The notes under the pieces were generated by a model, which saw only the letters and a list, made by a program, of their open reading frames with translations, searched no databases and was not told where the DNA came from. From Oscillibacter sp. (GTDB lineage: Bacteria > Bacillota > Clostridia > Oscillospirales > Oscillospiraceae): a DNA stretch of 25,130 bases. Where the stretch lies: positions 16,012-41,141 of the forward strand of contig DPGF01000015.1 in NCBI GenBank assembly GCA_003522105.1, read 5' to 3'. This document shows, one piece after another, positions 21,797 to 25,130 of the stretch; the first letter of the stretch is position 1, and each line of letters starts with the position of its first letter. The position numbers and the translations under genes were made by a program.

Positions 21797-21835
21797 ACAA
21801 TAACGAGCGGACACAAGGTGTCGGCTCGTTATTGT
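21797..21835 (+). terminator. Third hairpin downstream of the tRNAs, terminator-like
   Basis: ACAATAACGAGC (21797-21808) pairs with GCTCGTTATTGT (21824-21835). Inside, beyond a single G-G mismatch, GACAC (21810-21814) pairs with GTGTC (21818-21822). CTTTCTCTC follows, a weak U-tract. Its core (CGAGC-x-GACAC...GTGT...GCTCG) matches the hairpin at 21600-21625. The remaining stretch 21836-21978 shows no gene or other signal I can support. Confidence 0.6.
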
Positions 21836-21978
21836 CTTTCTCTCTATTTGTTCTGTGCGTTGCTGCTGTCGAGCGGCAGCGCGCTTTTTCTCTTTTTTCG
21901 GGAGAGCATGCTGCCCTGAGCGGTGCGGGCAGCGGTTGCCATCGGCAGGAGGAGACTGCCACGGCATGCCGACGGAAC

Positions 21979-22084
21979 ACAAGGTTCTTGTCAGCAAAAT
22001 TAAAATATCACAAGAATCTTGCTATGTCAAGAATAAAATTACAAGATTCTTGTTAAACTGAATTGACAGATACAAGTTTCTGCG
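21979..22084. promoter_or_regulatory. Four 13-bp operator-like sites with an exact 31-bp period
   Basis: Sites start at 21979 (ACAAGGTTCTTGT), 22010 (ACAAGAATCTTGC), 22041 (ACAAGATTCTTGT, perfect 6-bp arms) and 22072 (ACAAGTTTCTGCG, degenerate). The 18-base intervals are unrelated in sequence. Thirty-one bp is about three helical turns, placing all sites on one DNA face. The fourth lies between the -35 and -10 of the XRE gene promoter, so binding there should block it. Confidence 0.7.
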
Positions 22085-22091
22085 ATAGAAT
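22063..22091 (+). promoter_or_regulatory. Promoter of the XRE regulator gene
   Basis: TTGACA (22063-22068), 17-base spacer, TAGAAT (22086-22091); start near 22098. Downstream, the direct repeat TGTCATAG occurs at 22104 and 22114 (10-bp spacing), in the early leader. Confidence 0.75.
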
Positions 22092-22135
22092 GCTGTCAAA
22101 TCTTGTCATAGTCTGTCATAGACGGAGGAAATCGG

Positions 22136-22480
22136 ATGAGTTTTGGCAAACAAATGCGGCTGCGGCGTGAAGAGCTTCAGCTCTCGCGCGCTTCTCTGGC
22201 GGAGATGCTCGGTGTTTCGCCCTCTGCTATCAGCAATTATGAAAACGGCGTCAGCTCGCCCAAGGAAGAGGTCTTGCTGCGCCTTTTCGACGCGCTGCAA
22301 ATTGATCCGAACTATCTCTACCGCGATTCGTTCCGCGCGGGGAGCTTTGTCTGCTCGCACGAGGAGCAGGCGCTGATCGAGGCCTACCGCGCGCTCCCGC
22401 CGCTCGGTCGCGAGGCGGTGCGCAGCTTGATCGACTCACTCGGCGCACTGTGCCGCGCACAGGAGGAAAGCGTGCCTTGA
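22136..22480 (+). CDS. XRE-family transcriptional regulator
   Basis: 114 residues. The Cro/CI-type helix-turn-helix fills about 4-62 (GKQMRLRREELQLSRASLAEMLGVSPSAISNYENG, then the SPKEEVLLRLFDALQIDPNYLY dimer-side helices). A short C-terminal helical segment (70-110) would serve dimerisation. It has a strong GGAGG site 9 bases before the ATG. The phased palindromes overlapping its promoter make autorepression likely. Its position behind a duplicated tRNA end resembles the edge of an integrated element, but no integrase, relaxase or toxin gene accompanies it. Target genes beyond itself are unknown. Confidence 0.88.
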   Translation: MSFGKQMRLRREELQLSRASLAEMLGVSPSAISNYENGVSSPKEEVLLRLFDALQIDPNYLYRDSFRAGSFVCSHEEQALIEAYRALPPLGREAVRSLIDSLGALCRAQEESVP

Positions 22481-22505
22481 GTTAGAAGATTTCCACGCAA
22501 AAGAC

Positions 22506-22534
22506 TTGAATCATTCATAAATTCCAATTATAAT
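22506..22534 (+). promoter_or_regulatory. Promoter of the CobW-type GTPase pair
   Basis: TTGAAT (22506-22511), 17-base spacer, TATAAT (22529-22534). TTCCAA (22522-22527) and TTGGAA (22541-22546) form a small dyad around the -10. No recognisable Zur box is seen. Confidence 0.7.
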
Positions 22535-22576
22535 ATAAGTTTGGAAATCAATATTAAAGAAGGAAGCGTATTTCTT

Positions 22577-23749
22577 ATGACGAAAATTGATATTTTCTCC
22601 GGCTTTCTGGGTGCCGGCAAGACCACGCTCATCAAAAAGCTGATCGCCGAGGCTTACAGCGGCGAAAAGCTCGTGCTGATCGAAAACGAGTTCGGTGAGA
22701 TCAACATCGACGGCGGCTTTCTGAAGGAGTCCGGCATCGAGATCTCCGAGATGTCCGCCGGCTGCATCTGCTGCTCCCTTGTCGGCGACTTCAACAAGGC
22801 GCTCAAGGAGGTCGTGGAGCAGTTCCACCCCGACCGCGTGCTCATCGAGCCGAGCGGCGTGGGTAAGCTCTCCGACGTGATCGTTGCCGTGCAGCGCACC
22901 GTGGACGAGTGCCCGGACGAGCTCAAGCTCAACAGCTATGTCACCGTGGCCGATGCAAGCAAGGTCAAGGTCTATATGAAGAACTTCGGCGAGTTCTACA
23001 ATAACCAGATCGAGGCCGCCGGCACGATCATCCTCTCCCGCACGCAGAAGCTCTCGCAGGAAAAGCTTGAGGCCGCTGCCGCGATGCTGCGCGAGAAGAA
23101 CCCCGACGCCGCTATCCTGACGACGCCGTGGGACGAGCTGGACGGCAAGACCATTCTCTCCGCGGTCGAGAAGGTGTCGCTCAGCGATGAGCTTCTCGAG
23201 AAAATGCGCCATGAGCACGAGATCGAAGAGGCTGAGCACGCGCATCACCATCATGACCACGACTATGACCATGAGCATGAGCATGACCATGAGCATGACC
23301 ATGAGCATGACCATGAGCATGACCATGAGCATGACCATGAGCATGAGCACGAGCATGACGAACACCACCATGACCATGATGAACATCATCACGACCACGA
23401 CGAGCACGCGCATCACCATCATCACCACGACGGTGAAGAGTGCGACGATCCTGAATGCTCCTGCCACCATCACCATGCCGACGACGTCTTTGCCTCCTGG
23501 GGCAAGGAAACGCCGAAGAAGTTCACGCGCGAAGCGCTTGAAGAGATGCTCCGCAAGCTTGACAGCGGCGACTACGGCCATATCCTGCGTGCCAAGGGCA
23601 TCGTAAACGGTGAGGACGGCTGGCTCGAGTTCGACTATGTGCCCGAAGAGCACGAGGTTCGCGCAGGCCATCCCGACTACACGGGCCGCCTCTGCGTCAT
23701 CGGCGCGGAGCTCAAGGAAAACGGCCTTGCCGAACTGTTTGGAGTGTGA
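22577..23749 (+). CDS. CobW/COG0523-family GTPase metallochaperone with a long His-rich arm
   Basis: 390 residues; a G3E-family GTPase thought to deliver zinc or another metal to client proteins in the cytoplasm. Walker A GFLGAGKTT (9-17), the metal-binding CICC (63-66) and the ESG-type motif IEPSGVG (90-96) are intact. The usual NKxD guanine motif reads SRTQ (154-157), which is unusual. Residues about 212-300 hold an extraordinary run of His with Asp/Glu, plus CSC, coded by a 12-bp tandem repeat. The CobW C-terminal domain follows (about 310-388). The ATG at 22577 is chosen over an upstream in-frame TTG without a ribosome site; AAGGAAG lies 11 bases before it. The second GTPase gene begins 3 bases after its stop. 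Confidence 0.9.
   Translation: MTKIDIFSGFLGAGKTTLIKKLIAEAYSGEKLVLIENEFGEINIDGGFLKESGIEISEMSAGCICCSLVGDFNKALKEVVEQFHPDRVLIEPSGVGKLSDVIVAVQRTVDECPDELKLNSYVTVADASKVKVYMKNFGEFYNNQIEAAGTIILSRTQKLSQEKLEAAAAMLREKNPDAAILTTPWDELDGKTILSAVEKVSLSDELLEKMRHEHEIEEAEHAHHHHDHDYDHEHEHDHEHDHEHDHEHDHEHDHEHEHEHDEHHHDHDEHHHDHDEHAHHHHHHDGEECDDPECSCHHHHADDVFASWGKETPKKFTREALEEMLRKLDSGDYGHILRAKGIVNGEDGWLEFDYVPEEHEVRAGHPDYTGRLCVIGAELKENGLAELFGV
23267..23344 (+). repeat. 12-bp in-frame tandem repeat in the His-rich arm
   Basis: GACCATGAGCAT occurs at 23267 and, after one GAGCAT half unit, five times in a row from 23285 to 23344, encoding the tetrad Asp-His-Glu-His. Near-identical units make replication slippage likely, changing arm length by four residues without a frameshift. 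Confidence 0.9.
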
Positions 23750-23752
23750 TCG

Positions 23753-24682
23753 ATGGATATTCCTGTTTATCTGGTTGCCGGTTTTCTGGATTCCGGCAAG
23801 ACGAACTTTATCAACGGCATTTTAGAAGACGGTTTCGCCCGCGAGGATAAGACGCTGCTCATCTGCTGCGAAGAGGGCGACGAGGAGTACGAAAAGAAGG
23901 CGCTCGACAACGTCACCGTCGTCACGGTGGACGATGAGGACGAGCTGACGCTCGCATTCTGCAAAGAGCTTGAAAAAAAGTACCGCCCCAAGCAGGTGCT
24001 CATCGAGTACAACGGCATGTGGCAGATGGAAAAGCTCTACCGCGAGGTGCTGCCCGCCAACTGGGTGCTCTACCAGATCATGACCTTTGTGCAGGCGCCG
24101 ACGTTTGAGCTGTTCGTTAAGAACATGGGCCAGCTCATGATGGAGAAGATCACGAACGCGGATATGATCGTCTTCAACCGCTGCGACGACAAGCTCAAAG
24201 AGAGTCTGCGCGCGCGGAATCTGCGCATGGTCAACCGCCGCGCGGACATTTACCTTGAGGACAACGATGGCAACAGTGAGGATTACCTCACCGGCGACGA
24301 GTGCCCCTTCGACATGACGCCCGAGCTCATCGACATTCCGGACGACGACTACGGCGTTTGGTACGTTGACGCGATGGATCACACCGACCGCTGGGACGGC
24401 AAGAAGGTGCACATGAAGCTCATCATGTGCCATTCGAAGAAGTTCCCCGGTATCCACTGTCCCGGCCGCTTTGTGATGACCTGCTGCGAAAACGACATTC
24501 AGTTCGTTGGCATCGTCGCCAAGGGCGACGGCCTGAAGGCCTACAAAAACCGCGACTGGGTGGAGATCACCGCGACGGTCAAGAAGGAATATCTCGACGC
24601 CTACGAGGGCGAAGGCCCCGTGCTGTACGTTGAGAAGATCACCACAACGTCGAAGCCCGAGCAGGAGGTCGTGACCTTCTGA
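23753..24682 (+). CDS. CobW-like GTPase with a DUF1980/YcgQ-like C-terminal domain
   Basis: 309 residues. The N-terminal G3E GTPase domain (about 1-185) has Walker A GFLDSGKTN (10-18), a Walker B-like VLIEYNGMW (82-90) and the guanine motif NRCD (142-145). The CxCC metal motif of its partner is absent; only LICCEEGDEEYE (36-47) stands near that place. The C-terminus (about 205-296) reads GRFVMTCCENDIQFVGIVAK, then GDGLKAYKNRDWVEITATVK and GPVLYVEKI. I recognise this pattern from the C-terminal domain of TIGR03943/DUF1980 (YcgQ-type) proteins, which usually accompany a permease and a CobW protein. ATG is 3 bases after the partner's stop, GGAG upstream. Probably works with the first GTPase in metal allocation; the fusion reading is from memory of the family. 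Confidence 0.8.
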   Translation: MDIPVYLVAGFLDSGKTNFINGILEDGFAREDKTLLICCEEGDEEYEKKALDNVTVVTVDDEDELTLAFCKELEKKYRPKQVLIEYNGMWQMEKLYREVLPANWVLYQIMTFVQAPTFELFVKNMGQLMMEKITNADMIVFNRCDDKLKESLRARNLRMVNRRADIYLEDNDGNSEDYLTGDECPFDMTPELIDIPDDDYGVWYVDAMDHTDRWDGKKVHMKLIMCHSKKFPGIHCPGRFVMTCCENDIQFVGIVAKGDGLKAYKNRDWVEITATVKKEYLDAYEGEGPVLYVEKITTTSKPEQEVVTF

Positions 24683-24708
24683 TCTCGCGCCGCATTGAAA
24701 AGAAGCAT

Positions 24709-24750
24709 AAAAAAGCGACGCTCTCTTTTTGAAAGAGAGCGTCGCTTTTG
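24709..24750. terminator. Strong bidirectional terminator between the GTPase pair and the LysO-family gene
   Basis: An 18-bp perfect stem (24711-24728 with 24732-24749) with a TTG loop; T4 follows on the plus strand and T6 on the minus strand. It separates convergent genes. Confidence 0.9.
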
Positions 24751-24771
24751 CTCTTGCGGGAGGGGGAAAAA

Positions 24772-25130
24772 TCAAGCGCCGATGATGAGCGGCACGAGCG
24801 CCGCGCAGGAAAGGCACATCAGCATGCCCGTGCAGAACGAGTAAGCCATGGTTTCGGGATTGCAGTACTTTTCCACAAGCGGCAGGCACAGGTCGGTCGA
24901 AGCGGTACCGGGAATGGTGACGGCCTCGATGTAGCCGATCTTGCTGGCGATGAGCGGCAGGAAGATGAGACCCATCGTCTCGCGTAGCACGTTGTGCAGA
25001 AACGAGATCGCGCCCGCGACCGCGTGTCCTGCGCCGGAGATGACACTCGGCGCCATCGTGTACCAGCCGAAGCCCGCGCTGATGGCGAGCCCTTCGCGCA
25101 GCGTGACGGGGGAGAGGAGCGCATAGACGA
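24772..25130 (-). CDS. lysO: LysO-family (YbjE, DUF340) lysine exporter, C-terminal fragment at the window edge
   Basis: The last 118 residues of a membrane exporter whose start lies outside the window. The visible part matches the LysO/YbjE C-terminus: TLREGLAISAGFGWYTMAPS, ISFLHNVLRETMGLIFLPLI, and the terminal PGTASTDLCLPLVEKY with the last membrane helix. The TREGLAI-GFGWY and RE-----F-P features are shared with E. coli LysO, which exports lysine. Convergent with the GTPase genes and separated by a strong terminator. Substrate assignment is by family only. Confidence 0.8.
   Translation of the reverse strand, partial: VYALLSPVTLREGLAISAGFGWYTMAPSVISGAGHAVAGAISFLHNVLRETMGLIFLPLIASKIGYIEAVTIPGTASTDLCLPLVEKYCNPETMAYSFCTGMLMCLSCAALVPLIIGA

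Noticed and set aside
21597..21980. 127-residue minus-strand frame downstream of the tRNAs
   Set aside because: It runs through three hairpins and the tRNA fragment, with no ribosome site and no recognisable domain.
21979..22084. CRISPR array with 31-bp period
   Set aside because: Only 13 bp repeat, the repeats are palindromic and degenerate, there are four of them and they overlap a promoter; operators explain them better.
23267..23344. CRISPR-like repeat array
   Set aside because: The units are contiguous 12-bp in-frame codons for His-Asp/Glu with no spacers.
22511..23671. 386-residue minus-strand frame full of Met/Val repeats
   Set aside because: It is the exact antisense of the His-rich GTPase gene; the MVMVM runs are the complement of the CATGAC repeat.

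Overview
The window looks like chromosomal DNA from a GC-rich anaerobic Clostridia, most likely an Oscillospiraceae-type gut bacterium. That placement is inference from AGGAGG ribosome sites, GTG/TTG starts, TTGACA/TATAAT promoters, an OadG-like subunit, a KdpDE-type pair, a PdaB-like deacetylase and tandem CobW-type GTPases. No marker gene fixes the genus.

Layout. (1) 1-6485, minus strand: one tight operon, rpiR regulator - iadA isoaspartyl dipeptidase - peptide-binding lipoprotein - two permeases - ATPase (cut by the window edge). It reads as an uptake and cleavage module for isoaspartyl or related peptides. (2) 6486-7003: a regulatory intergenic region with a minus-strand terminator hairpin, a 30-bp nested dyad and a plus-strand promoter, leading into an NhaC/YuiF-type amino-acid or ion transporter (7004-8326). 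A YerC/TrpR-like gene converges on it. (3) 8916-10196: an unusual regulator joining a MerR head, a zinc ribbon and a methyltransferase-like fold that lacks the SAM-binding glycine loop. (4) 10269-15659: a less GC-rich block, pepD dipeptidase - NCS1 permease - DUF917 protein on the minus strand and a divergent PucR-type activator, with its own promoters and an inverted operator pair. Its right end runs into a 3'-truncated pdaB-like gene, suggesting an inserted or rearranged island.

(5) 16370-18778, minus: remains of pdaB, a KdpE-like response regulator, a short KdpD-like kinase and an orphan OadG-like membrane protein. (6) 18904-21330, minus: trmO, a YitT-family membrane protein, and a three-gene micro-operon (treble-clef-like Zn protein, helical protein, sigma-70 region 4 protein). 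(7) 21361-22135, plus: tRNA-Thr(TGT) and tRNA-Tyr(GTA), a duplicated 3' end of tRNA-Tyr, several hairpins, and four 13-bp operator-like sites spaced exactly 31 bp apart before an XRE regulator. (8) 22577-24682, plus: two COG0523/CobW GTPases, one with a very long His-rich arm built on a 12-bp tandem repeat, the other apparently fused to a DUF1980/YcgQ-like C-terminal domain. A convergent LysO-family fragment closes the window.

The best candidates for something undescribed are the pucR-DUF917-NCS1-pepD cluster, the MerR/Zn-ribbon/methyltransferase-like fusion, the phased operator array and the GTPase-DUF1980 fusion.
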